Source: JBBIRG01 sp964410965 (GTDB lineage Bacteria; CLD3; SB21; JBBIRG01). Taken from it: DNA of 64,000 nucleotides. Each line of letters starts with the position of its first letter. The first letter of the stretch is position 1. The position numbers and the translations under genes are program-made. Where the stretch lies: contig CAYPIY010000008.1 in NCBI GenBank assembly GCA_964410965.1, positions 62,001 through 126,000 on the forward strand. Reading direction: 5' to 3'. Below are positions 1 through 8,303 of the stretch, one piece after another. The notes under the pieces were generated by a model that saw only the letters and a program-made list of their open reading frames with translations, did not search any database and was not told where the DNA came from.

Positions 1-443
1 TTTCTCAGAAAAGCCAGACTTTTCGCGAGATCATAATGTTGCCGGGGCGAAAAGGTTAAATCAAGGCTCAATTCAAGAACCGGTATGTTTGCATCCGGAT
101 ACATATGATGCAATACAGCCCATGCCGCATGATCCAATCCCCAATCAGAAGAAGGTTTGATCAGGGTTGATTGAGTCACAATAGCGGCAGCGAGTTCAGG
201 TGATCCGGGAGGGTGATAGGTTACCTGATAAAGCTGTTCCGGGAAACCATAAAAATCATAAATTTGTTTTGGATAGTCCTGGCCCGATATAAAAATTCCG
301 CGGGTCAGCCAATGCGCTGAAATCACAAGGATTGCATCCGGTTTTTTCAGTTTCAGGGCAAGCGCCGTTAACGAACGCGTGAATTCAATATCCAGGATAA
401 TGTTCATGGGTGATCCGTGACCGATGAATAAGACCGGCATCAT
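1..443 (-). CDS. ygiD: DODA-type extradiol ring-opening dioxygenase (YgiD-like), 3' end outside window
   Basis: The 147 N-terminal codons are present; the gene runs off the left edge. The reading frame from ATG at 443 gives the family start GHGSPMN (residues 8-14), the ISAHW motif (42-46), YDFYGFP and a GLDHAAW motif. Those are the signatures of the LigB/DODA superfamily, with the histidines of GHGSP and SAHW being metal ligands in E. coli YgiD, a zinc enzyme acting on 4,5-DOPA. The physiological substrate here is unknown. A second ATG follows directly at 440, so the start is ambiguous by one codon. The gene is co-directional with the barrel-protein operon upstream (33 bp gap), so it may be its last member. 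Family assignment is firm, substrate is not. Confidence 0.85.
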   Translation of the reverse strand, partial: MMPVLFIGHGSPMNIILDIEFTRSLTALALKLKKPDAILVISAHWLTRGIFISGQDYPKQIYDFYGFPEQLYQVTYHPPGSPELAAAIVTQSTLIKPSSDWGLDHAAWAVLHHMYPDANIPVLELSLDLTFSPRQHYDLAKSLAFLR

Positions 444-476
444 ATTATTTCTTTTGGTTTGTTTTTTAGGATAACA

Positions 477-1562
477 TTAAAATTTAAAATCAAAACCGCT
501 TGTCAACTGAACACCGGCAAAACGAGCCGAAGACCGGTATAATTCATATTCTAAATATCCGGCCTTGAGGAACCATTCAGATTTTTTTTTCCATTCATAA
601 CTGATTTTAGCGTATATCCGGTTTTCATTGTTTGTCAGACTGTAGTACAAATCATTGTTGCGTGAAGCGGGGTCTTTATAATTCCGGTATGAGTACTCCA
701 TGAAAAAAAACGCGCTCCATTTATCGGATAACGGTTTTCCCCATATTCCGGTTATTCGGTGCTCAACGCTGTTCTCGTTCGCGGGCGAGGATGTACGTTT
801 AAGCATACCGTACGACCATTGAGTGATCCATGCTCCCTGATAACTGATCTGAAGCAAAGGCCCGGCCGCCCGGCCGTTGTTGGATTTCGGTGTTTCTGTT
901 CTGTACGGCAGACTGATCTGATACTGTTCCGCGAACAATCCGGCATTGAATGAAAAAGTTGATTTTTTATGAAACGACAGCAACAGGGACGCCATACCCG
1001 TGTTGAGCCTGTGTTCCTGGGCGCCGGTAAGAATGCGTCGCATATAAACAGGCTGTATATCCAGCGCCCATGACGGCGACAGCTTCAGATATACACGCAG
1101 GGAAGCCTGTGTTATATCCGTATAAAACGCCATATAGGTTTCATAATAATTCTGCCGTTTGCGTTGCAGGGATGCTTCGGCGTCAAATCGTTCTCCGGTC
1201 CGATAATAGGTTGACTGTCCCGCTATGTGCAGGATGGAAACAGTCCGGCGGGATGAATAGAATTCAGGCCGGAATTTCAGGTTGAATTTCAGCCATTGAT
1301 TTTTCAGGGTGTGGGTGTAACCCATATTAACGGACGCTAGATTTGTCAGGTATCGGCGCTGATCCTTTTCCAGCGTCTGTCCGAAAAAACCAGTTTCAGG
1401 GCTGATCCGCATCTCAAATCCTCCGGCTGCAAGGAAATAAGGAATGCAGGTCAAAGTCATGACCTGCAGAAAAAGGAAACGGATGATATGATACCTTGGT
1501 TTTGTTAATGTCAATCGTTGTAAAAACGTCATAGGTATGGCTTTTACGTTAGGCTTCGACAC
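477..1562 (-). CDS. Predicted outer-membrane beta-barrel protein
   Basis: A 361-residue protein with an N-terminal hydrophobic stretch (about residues 27-46, ending near FLAAGG), then alternating polar/aromatic strands throughout and a terminal phenylalanine (FDFKF), the usual signal for BAM-dependent barrel insertion. No family was recognised. The start at 1562 is GTG, preceded by a G-rich stretch; an ATG lies at 1532 (residue 11) but without a visible ribosome binding site. It begins 4 bp after the stop of the coiled-coil gene and is therefore the fourth gene of the kinase/regulator operon, which suggests an envelope function controlled or sensed by that system. Barrel prediction is by pattern only. 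Confidence 0.6.
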   Translation of the reverse strand: MSKPNVKAIPMTFLQRLTLTKPRYHIIRFLFLQVMTLTCIPYFLAAGGFEMRISPETGFFGQTLEKDQRRYLTNLASVNMGYTHTLKNQWLKFNLKFRPEFYSSRRTVSILHIAGQSTYYRTGERFDAEASLQRKRQNYYETYMAFYTDITQASLRVYLKLSPSWALDIQPVYMRRILTGAQEHRLNTGMASLLLSFHKKSTFSFNAGLFAEQYQISLPYRTETPKSNNGRAAGPLLQISYQGAWITQWSYGMLKRTSSPANENSVEHRITGIWGKPLSDKWSAFFFMEYSYRNYKDPASRNNDLYYSLTNNENRIYAKISYEWKKKSEWFLKAGYLEYELYRSSARFAGVQLTSGFDFKF

Positions 1563-1566
1563 GCCC

Positions 1567-2556
1567 CTACTTCATTTTGCTCAGCTTTTGCTGAATGATC
1601 GTACGGTATTGCTTCAGCGATTTTTCAGCGAGTTCAATCAGTTTGATGAATTCATCATAGCTGATGTCGTTTTCCGAATGGCCGGATTTGATTTTTTTAA
1701 TAATATTCGGATCGACATTCAATTGCAGAAAAACGATGTTCAGGGACTGGATATTGGATTTCCATACGCCGCTGCTGACATCATTAAAGGTAGTGTTATT
1801 TCCGGTTTCATACCTTTCAAGGCGGCTGTTGTTGCCGGTAAAGAAAGGTATATCGATATCCTGTGTGAACGTTTCCAGTTTCTGATGAAAGGATATCATG
1901 TCATCATATTTTTTACGCGCGCTTTTTATGGCGCCGATCCGGTCGTCGATTTCCTGCAGCGCCAGACTGATGTACTCTTTACGGATCTGAAGTTCCAGGC
2001 TGTCGGTGACATTCGTTAATTCCGTTTTTTCGATGTCCGCCCAGCTGAATGTTAAGGGATGAATGACCGGTGCGAGAATCAGGCGTTTCTCGAGAAAGAA
2101 CGCGACGGTTTTGTCTATATTGTCCTGAAGCACCGGGTCGGATGTTTTATCTTTCTGAAGGGTTAATGAATCGATGACCTGCTGATAAGCGTCCTGCAGT
2201 TGTCCGCGAAGGGTCAGTAATTTGTTCTGCAAAATCTGGCTTTCTTTTTGCGATGATTTCAGCTGCTTTCTCAGGTCAACAATATCCGCCATATGTGATC
2301 GGATCAGATCCTGGTTAGCGTATGTCTTTTCTTTCTCTGAACGGATTTGCGTGAGAATGGCGTCAATATTCTTTCTTATGCTGTCCTGGGCTGCAGCGGA
2401 GGATTCAGCGCTGAGTGTAAGGTAATAATATTGTTTCTCCAGGTCGTCAACCCGCTGCGCACGAAGGGTAACCGAAAAACCCGTCATCAGCCATCCGACG
2501 ATACAAATCATCGCGGCCGGATGAAATATAATTTTTTTCAAACTGAAGCGGTTCAT
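1567..2556 (-). CDS. Secreted or membrane-anchored coiled-coil protein
   Basis: A 329-residue protein with one hydrophobic segment (about residues 13-33, ending LRAQ), consistent with a signal peptide or single anchor. Residues 34-150 are rich in heptad-like K/E/L/Q patterns typical of a long coiled coil; the rest is mixed alpha-helical with no recognised enzyme motif. The start codon overlaps the stop of the upstream NtrC-like regulator by 4 bp (ATGA), so the two are translationally coupled. By position it could be a periplasmic partner of the sensor kinase or of the barrel protein that follows 4 bp downstream. The family was not recognised. Confidence 0.6.
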   Translation of the reverse strand: MNRFSLKKIIFHPAAMICIVGWLMTGFSVTLRAQRVDDLEKQYYYLTLSAESSAAAQDSIRKNIDAILTQIRSEKEKTYANQDLIRSHMADIVDLRKQLKSSQKESQILQNKLLTLRGQLQDAYQQVIDSLTLQKDKTSDPVLQDNIDKTVAFFLEKRLILAPVIHPLTFSWADIEKTELTNVTDSLELQIRKEYISLALQEIDDRIGAIKSARKKYDDMISFHQKLETFTQDIDIPFFTGNNSRLERYETGNNTTFNDVSSGVWKSNIQSLNIVFLQLNVDPNIIKKIKSGHSENDISYDEFIKLIELAEKSLKQYRTIIQQKLSKMK

Positions 2557-3965
2557 AATGGTTCTTTTAATTCCGGGATTCCGAGCCGTTCCATTTTTGA
2601 ATATAAAGAGCTCGTTTTGATTCCAAGTATTTTGGCTGCCTGATTCTTTACGCCTTTACACTTTCTGAGCGTGTCGATAATGATCTGTCGTTCATACGCC
2701 TGAACGGTGTCGTCAATGTTTCCGCCGGGAAAGAAAACGCCAGTCTTTACTCCGGGGCCGGACAGATGCTGAGCGATCAGGTCGGTGCTGATTTGGTCTG
2801 AGGATGAAATCACGCAGAGTCGTTCGATCAGGTTTTCCAGTTCGCGTATATTGCCGGGCCAGGAATAGGACTGCAGAACAATCATTCCGTCATCGGATAT
2901 TTTTTTTGTCTTTTGACCCTTTCGCTGAGCGTAGATCGTCAGAAAATGATTCACAAGAAGAGGAATGTCTTCTTTCCGGTCTCGTAAGGTTGGCATATAA
3001 ACCGGAATGATTCTGAGCCGGTAATATAAATCTTCGCGGAATTTCTTTTCATTCATCAGCTGAGTCAGGTTGCGGTTAGTCGCCGCGATGATGCGCACGT
3101 TGACGCTCTGGGTTTCCTCGCCGCCGAGCCTCTCAAATTCACGTTCCTGAAGCACGCGCAGCAGTTTGACCTGAAGAACCGGGGATATGTCGCCGATTTC
3201 ATCGAGGAATAAGGTGCCTTCGTTCGCGAGTTCAAACCGTCCCTTCCGTTGACGGACAGCGCCGGTGAAGGCTCCTTTTTCATGGCCGAACAATTCACTT
3301 TCCAGAAGCTGATCATGCAGAGCTCCGCAATTGATTTTGATGAACGGCTTGCCGGACCGGTGACTTTTTTCATGTAAGGCCCGGGCGACCAGTTCCTTAC
3401 CGGTTCCGCTTTCACCCTCGATCAGGACTGTCGTGTCTTCCGGAGCGATCCGGTCGATCAGGTTGAAAATCCCGCGCATGATCTCTGTCTGGCCGATGAA
3501 GGATCCGTAGCGCTCCTGAAGTTCCATCCTGAGAATCCTGTTTTCCTCGCTGAGCCTGATCATATCCTGTTCCTGACGGATCTGCGTGAAAAGCCGGTCT
3601 ACGCGTAACCTCAGCTCATCGGTCGAAAATGGTTTGGTCAGAAAGTCCGCCGCGCCGAGCTGTACGGCCTTTACGGCGTTCTCCACGGTACCGTGCGCCG
3701 AAATCATCAGCACCTGAGTCTGCGGAAATCTTGATTTGACCGCTTTCAGGACATCCAGTCCGCCGACGGGTTCCATCATCAGGTCGACGATCATCAGCGG
3801 AACAGCGGATTTGAGCGCGCCGATATGCTTCAGCAGGGTGTCTCCCCCGTCGAATCCGGTAACCGAATACCCTTGCCGTTGCAGCCCGTCGACCATTCCA
3901 AGCCTCATCGCCGCGTTGTCCTCGACTACATAAATGGTCATGTCTTTTTCCGGTTGCCTGTTCAT
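2553..3965 (-). CDS. Sigma-54-dependent response regulator (NtrC family)
   Basis: 470 residues in three parts. The receiver domain spans about 10-125, with phospho-acceptor Asp61 (VDLMM) and the conserved Lys111 (TKPF). The AAA+ domain spans about 155-390, with Walker A GESGTGKE (174-181), the sigma-54 contact loop GAFTGA and Walker B FLDEIGD. A Fis-type helix-turn-helix lies at the C terminus (about 425-466). It activates transcription from sigma-54 promoters when phosphorylated. Met9 also looks like a natural start, but ATG at 3965 overlaps the kinase stop by 4 bp, which favours the longer form. The cognate kinase is the upstream gene; targets are unknown and may include the two envelope genes downstream. 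Confidence 0.95.
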   Translation of the reverse strand: MNRQPEKDMTIYVVEDNAAMRLGMVDGLQRQGYSVTGFDGGDTLLKHIGALKSAVPLMIVDLMMEPVGGLDVLKAVKSRFPQTQVLMISAHGTVENAVKAVQLGAADFLTKPFSTDELRLRVDRLFTQIRQEQDMIRLSEENRILRMELQERYGSFIGQTEIMRGIFNLIDRIAPEDTTVLIEGESGTGKELVARALHEKSHRSGKPFIKINCGALHDQLLESELFGHEKGAFTGAVRQRKGRFELANEGTLFLDEIGDISPVLQVKLLRVLQEREFERLGGEETQSVNVRIIAATNRNLTQLMNEKKFREDLYYRLRIIPVYMPTLRDRKEDIPLLVNHFLTIYAQRKGQKTKKISDDGMIVLQSYSWPGNIRELENLIERLCVISSSDQISTDLIAQHLSGPGVKTGVFFPGGNIDDTVQAYERQIIIDTLRKCKGVKNQAAKILGIKTSSLYSKMERLGIPELKEPL

Positions 3966-5386
3966 GATACTCCGGTGTTATTTTGATCTGGAATACGGAT
4001 GGTAAATGTGCTGCCGCGGTCAGGATTATTTTTTCCTGATATGTCCGCATGATTTTCCTGGCACAATTTTCTGCAGACCGCCAGACCTAATCCGAAGCCG
4101 TTGCTGTTTTTTGAGATGAACGGTTCAAACAGGATGTCGCGGATGTCATCGGGGATGCCTTGGCCGTCATCCGAAACTTCAATATAGCTCTCATGATTTC
4201 CGTGTCCTGATGTAACCCGGATATGCCCGCCGTTGGAATCGATGGAATGAATGCTATTGGTTACCAGATTGATCAGAATCTGTTTCAAATGCGCGAGATC
4301 AAACATAATCGAATTTTTTTGCAACGACCATTCAAATTCAACGTTGTTATCTTCGAGTGCTTTTTTGAACAGTGTTTTTATATCGCTTAACAGGGATTCG
4401 ACGGGTACAGACTGAGGGGAAGCGGGCATAGGACGTCCGTACGAAAGATAGGCGGTAATGAGCGATTTCAGGCGGTTAATCTCGTTCAGAACGGTATCGG
4501 GATATTCGGCGGATTTGCCTTCTTTGAGCATATCCTCGCGGATGAGGCCGGTGATCAGTTCGATTCCGCCCAGTGGATTCCGGATTTCATGGGCGATGTG
4601 CGCCAGCAATTGTTCTTTGTCCTGGTGCTGCCGGATCAGATCGTCACGCATCCTGTCCATCGCGAAGGACAGTGATGACAATTCAGCGGGTAACCGTTTT
4701 GGAATATCCGCTTTCAGGTTGCCCCGGCCCAGTTCCCGGCTGAATCCGACGAGCGAATCAATCGGTCTGGCGATGGTCTGTGCGATCCACACGCTTCCAA
4801 TAAACGTAAAAATAATACCGAGCGACAGAATTCCCCAGAACATCCAAGACAGATTTTCGATATCGGACAATTGTTCCGCATTTTCCTGAACGCCGAGATA
4901 ATGCCGTTCATCCAGTTTCTGAAATCCCCATAAATACCACTGATCGTCTTTGCCTTTGAAAATCATTGTTGTCACCGGTTTGCCGGTCATGCTTTCAAGT
5001 ATTTCCTCGCTGTTCATCAGCAGTACTGGATCGGCATCCTGTCCGGTGTAGGGCTCAGTTTCCGATGTATCAGAGGCGGAAAGAATAATCCATTGATCGT
5101 TGAATATGAAAATCTGGGCGGGGTTAAAAATATTTTTTTGTTTCAGCATCATGCTCTGATAATACTGATGAGCGGCGGATGACGGCTGTTCCGGATTCAG
5201 GTATTTCAGGTATCGGATGTCGAAGGGTTCGGATATCAGTTTCATTTTAAAAAGCATAAAGTCCTCGGTCTGCCGGATATAGATTCGCCGGAGCGCCACA
5301 TAACTAAAACGCGATAACAATCCCGTGAAGAGGATTGTTATCAGGCTGAACAGAATCATGGCGCGGCTTCGGACAGAGAGAATCAT
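3962..5386 (-). CDS. Membrane sensor histidine kinase
   Basis: 474 residues: transmembrane helix 1 at about 9-27, an extracytoplasmic sensor region of about 150 residues with no recognised fold, transmembrane helix 2 at about 182-203, then a HAMP linker. HisKA follows with phospho-acceptor His266 in HEIRNP, and a HATPase_c domain with N box (NLVTNSIHS), DDGQGIP and GFGLGLAV. It autophosphorylates and should pass phosphate to Asp61 of the adjacent NtrC-like regulator, which begins inside its stop codon. This is the first gene of a four-gene operon. The stimulus is not predictable from sequence, but the operon content points to the envelope. Confidence 0.93.
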   Translation of the reverse strand: MILSVRSRAMILFSLITILFTGLLSRFSYVALRRIYIRQTEDFMLFKMKLISEPFDIRYLKYLNPEQPSSAAHQYYQSMMLKQKNIFNPAQIFIFNDQWIILSASDTSETEPYTGQDADPVLLMNSEEILESMTGKPVTTMIFKGKDDQWYLWGFQKLDERHYLGVQENAEQLSDIENLSWMFWGILSLGIIFTFIGSVWIAQTIARPIDSLVGFSRELGRGNLKADIPKRLPAELSSLSFAMDRMRDDLIRQHQDKEQLLAHIAHEIRNPLGGIELITGLIREDMLKEGKSAEYPDTVLNEINRLKSLITAYLSYGRPMPASPQSVPVESLLSDIKTLFKKALEDNNVEFEWSLQKNSIMFDLAHLKQILINLVTNSIHSIDSNGGHIRVTSGHGNHESYIEVSDDGQGIPDDIRDILFEPFISKNSNGFGLGLAVCRKLCQENHADISGKNNPDRGSTFTIRIPDQNNTGVS

Positions 5387-5446
5387 CGCATTTTCTTTAT
5401 CTCATCGTTTTCAGTAATTAAAAAAAAGTGTTAGGCCGACACTCGG

Positions 5447-6361
5447 TTATCGTTTTCGAAGTCCTTTGGCAAGAGCACGGTCCGGGCCGAACCTGAATTC
5501 ATCGCAATTGACTTCCCAGAAATATTCCTCGCCGTCAATGATCCAGCGGATGCCGTTATTCTCATAAATGGTCTGTCCGCTGAGTTCAAAATCGGTATAG
5601 ATAAAACCATCATTCATTCCCCGGTATGTCCATCCGGGATTCCACATAAAACTGTCGGGCGTGGCGTCCTGTGTCATGTGAAACGCGGTGGTTCCTGTGT
5701 ACGGAATGCAATGGTTCTCGCGCATGCGGATATTGTTTATGGTTTCCGTGTAATCGAAAGAGACTGTAGTATCGGCGGAAAATATCTGCGCGGAATTTGA
5801 TACCGAAGTTCCTGAATAGACCAGTTCCCCGATAACTGCCGAATCCATCCAGTTTCTCAGACCGCTGATCTGGAAATCGGACTGCCCGTTATACGTGTAC
5901 TGCATGTTGAACCAATCGTCGTTCCAATTGCCCGTATAGCTTGACTCAAACACATATTCGTCGGTTTCCGGCGTGGTATAGCCGTTGCTGTCGCGGGGTG
6001 TGAATTTGTAACGCATGTTCATGGTGAAATTGCTGTCTCTGTAACCGTAGGTCCAGAACCCGGTCGCGGGATCATAATAGGAAGTGTCCTGGGAAATTTC
6101 TTCATTGCTGACGGTGCCATCGCCGTACCCCATCATCATCGGGCCGGGCATGAAATACCAGTAATGCATCCCGCCTCCGTTCCGGGTCTCGGAATAATTG
6201 CCCGCCATCATAAAACGGCCGAGACTGTTGTAAATCATCGACCGCCCGTAGAGATCAGCGAGTTTGTCAAAACGATTGTCCCTATTATTATGCTCATCAC
6301 AACCGCTGTTCACCCAAATAAGCATTGCAGCGATAACGGCTAACATCATTCGTTTATTCAT
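5447..6361 (-). CDS. Predicted lipoprotein of unknown function
   Basis: 304 residues with a short N-terminal signal (residues 1-20) ending in NSGC, an acceptable lipoprotein box with Cys21 as the lipidated residue. The mature part is very rich in Tyr, Trp, Asn, Asp and Gly and probably all-beta; a region around residues 69-82 is rich in Met and Gly (PGPMMMGYGDG). No catalytic motif or known family was recognised. It lies 73 bp downstream of the large outer-membrane protein in the same direction, so the two may be co-expressed envelope components. Confidence 0.55.
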   Translation of the reverse strand: MNKRMMLAVIAAMLIWVNSGCDEHNNRDNRFDKLADLYGRSMIYNSLGRFMMAGNYSETRNGGGMHYWYFMPGPMMMGYGDGTVSNEEISQDTSYYDPATGFWTYGYRDSNFTMNMRYKFTPRDSNGYTTPETDEYVFESSYTGNWNDDWFNMQYTYNGQSDFQISGLRNWMDSAVIGELVYSGTSVSNSAQIFSADTTVSFDYTETINNIRMRENHCIPYTGTTAFHMTQDATPDSFMWNPGWTYRGMNDGFIYTDFELSGQTIYENNGIRWIIDGEEYFWEVNCDEFRFGPDRALAKGLRKR

Positions 6362-6434
6362 ATTTTTCTCCCTTTGGGATTGTCATAATAAGTTACCAAT
6401 TATTTTTTTAAATTCAAATCCGGCAGACGATTAT

Positions 6435-8183
6435 TTAAAAATTCGTCCTGAAACTCAGCATCCACTGCGCGATACGGATGTCGTCATCCAGATCCGGGTT
6501 GACGGTCAGGTTGATTTTAAATTGCGGGGAAATGGCGGCTTCCACATTCGCGATAACCTCAAACCGGTTCTCGGACATACGCACGGTTCCCTCCCGGTAA
6601 CGTTCGCCGAAGTTCGTCCGTGTGGTTGTGGTTCCGTTTTCCGTGGTCTGGCGGAGCGTGTAATACGCCACGGTTTCCTCGTCGATCGTCCACCGGTCGA
6701 TGACTCGGTTAACGCCGGCTGTGAATTTCCAGTGATCATTCAGCGTAAACTCGCCCAGGAACGGCGTCTGAATGGTCCAGTGACGCGTTTTATAATTCCA
6801 GTGCAGCGTTTTGATTTCAGTCGTCCGGTGGGATTGGCTAGTCGTGTCATAGGTGTATCGCGAGCTGGTGTAAGCGTCCACGGGTTCCAGGCTGTTCGCG
6901 TCGGATTTATTCCAGGATACGAACAGGCCGATGATCAGTTTCGATTTTTGATTCAGCGCGTATTCCCCGTTGACCATCGCCTGATGATGATATGTTTTCT
7001 CATAACCGGTGCTGTTCCGCCGGTCTCTAAGCGCCGAATAGCTTTCGTTGTTGTAACCGCTCCACTGATAATGATAATAACCCGTATCCGTAATGGCCGA
7101 CCGTGTTTTCATGTCCATGTCGGTCAGTTCATAACGGTAATATCCGCGTATCGATTTATTTTCCGATAATGTTTTCTGACCGTCGATCTGCAAGTACCAC
7201 GTTCGTCCGTTACGGTCCCAGCTTTGAATCGTGGAATTCATGTTAAGACTGTAATTGAAATCCGTCGTTCCGGAGTATGTATACTGGTACCTGTTGCTGT
7301 CGTTCATCGTCAGGTTCTGCGCGGCGTCGCCCTGCAAAAATCCAGCCTTCACGCCAAGCGATGAGCTTTCAGCCGGTTTCCAGCGTAAGCCGCCGCTGAT
7401 ATCCCAGTGGTGATATTTGTTTTTACGGTCATGAAGTGAATAATTCCGGTATGACCATCCGTACAGGCTTTGATTATCGCTGCTTGAATTCAGATAATCG
7501 CCTTTCCGGTCATGAAGAGCGCCGTTAAAATAAACTCCTGCGGATAGGGAAGGCGTTACCTGAAATCCAGAGAAGAATGTAAATAAATGTCCGTCAGTAA
7601 TCAGCGCGTCGTCGTGGACGGAACGATAGGTAACCGGGTAAGTATCATTGGTGATATGTCCGCCGAAACTGTCGTAACCGAAACGTGTGTTGTAAATGTA
7701 ATACGGCATCACATAGAAATTTTCCTTTTTATTGATGAGCCCGTACGAACCGCCGACGAGCCATTTGACATTCTTGACCGGATACGTCATAAAGCCCAGC
7801 GTAAACAGCGGTTCGGGCTCTTCGCGGGTAACTTCGGCCCAGCGGGGATCGGGCGGAGCGAAAATGGACTGATCATACGCATAATAGGGCCGCAAGTAAT
7901 TCATCACGGCCGGTTTTTTTCGGTCGCTCCTGAAATCGGCGTACCATAACCGGTTGTTTTCCAGCTCGGGAAGGTTCGCCGGATTCATATAAATATTTAA
8001 GAACGGTTCGTTCATCATGCCTGGCGCGAGATCCTTCATGAACCCGATGCCCCAGGAATTCAGAAAGTACGGCTTGAAATATAACACCGACTGCTCGAAA
8101 TTTTTTTCCGTCACCCGGTCGCTGAAATATTGAGACCATGCGAACGAAGGCATCAGCAGGATCAGCATCATTACCTTTTTCAT
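6435..8183 (-). CDS. Predicted outer-membrane beta-barrel protein, large
   Basis: 582 residues with a clean signal peptide (residues 1-17, MPSFAWS then Q). The remainder alternates aromatic and polar residues in strand-length blocks and ends in FRTNF, a C-terminal Phe typical of Gram-negative barrel proteins. Long, Tyr/Ser/Asn-rich segments between strands resemble extracellular loops. No family was recognised. It sits between the serpin and the lipoprotein, all on the same strand, with two short palindromes in the gap to the serpin gene. Function unknown. Confidence 0.6.
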   Translation of the reverse strand: MKKVMMLILLMPSFAWSQYFSDRVTEKNFEQSVLYFKPYFLNSWGIGFMKDLAPGMMNEPFLNIYMNPANLPELENNRLWYADFRSDRKKPAVMNYLRPYYAYDQSIFAPPDPRWAEVTREEPEPLFTLGFMTYPVKNVKWLVGGSYGLINKKENFYVMPYYIYNTRFGYDSFGGHITNDTYPVTYRSVHDDALITDGHLFTFFSGFQVTPSLSAGVYFNGALHDRKGDYLNSSSDNQSLYGWSYRNYSLHDRKNKYHHWDISGGLRWKPAESSSLGVKAGFLQGDAAQNLTMNDSNRYQYTYSGTTDFNYSLNMNSTIQSWDRNGRTWYLQIDGQKTLSENKSIRGYYRYELTDMDMKTRSAITDTGYYHYQWSGYNNESYSALRDRRNSTGYEKTYHHQAMVNGEYALNQKSKLIIGLFVSWNKSDANSLEPVDAYTSSRYTYDTTSQSHRTTEIKTLHWNYKTRHWTIQTPFLGEFTLNDHWKFTAGVNRVIDRWTIDEETVAYYTLRQTTENGTTTTRTNFGERYREGTVRMSENRFEVIANVEAAISPQFKINLTVNPDLDDDIRIAQWMLSFRTNF

Positions 8184-8202
8184 ATAATCCCCTTTTATGT
8201 TC

Positions 8203-8217
8203 AGACCTTGAAGGTCT
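8203..8217. repeat. Short palindrome AGACC-N5-GGTCT, copy 1
   Basis: AGACCTTGAAGGTCT, a near-perfect palindrome followed by a run of T on the plus strand. The second copy at 8277-8291, read on the other strand, matches it at 14 of 15 positions. Both are in the gap between the serpin and barrel genes. The orientation does not fit a terminator for the minus-strand genes, so a REP-like dispersed element is likelier. Confidence 0.5.
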
Positions 8218-8276
8218 CTTTTTTTTTTAATTACTCAAATCAAACACTAATCATGAATAAGAAATATCATTGTTCA

Positions 8277-8291
8277 AGACCTTCAGGGTCT
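8277..8291. repeat. Short palindrome AGACC-N5-GGTCT, copy 2
   Basis: AGACCTTCAGGGTCT, an inverted near-copy of the element at 8203-8217, placed 12 bp after the serpin stop codon on the minus strand. It could fold as a 5-bp hairpin in the serpin transcript but has no following T tract in that direction. Confidence 0.45.
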
Positions 8292-8303
8292 GATGTAGTT
8301 TAA

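Noticed and set aside
752..953. Overlapping open frames on both strands inside the barrel-protein gene
   Set aside because: They are shadows of the 361-residue coding frame, with no start signals or protein-like features.
6264..7169. A 301-residue plus-strand frame opposite the lipoprotein and barrel genes
   Set aside because: It crosses two real minus-strand genes and is His/Arg/Val-rich in the manner of antisense frames in this codon usage.
8218..8230. T run after the palindrome at 8203-8217 as a plus-strand terminator
   Set aside because: No plus-strand gene precedes it; both flanking genes are on the minus strand.
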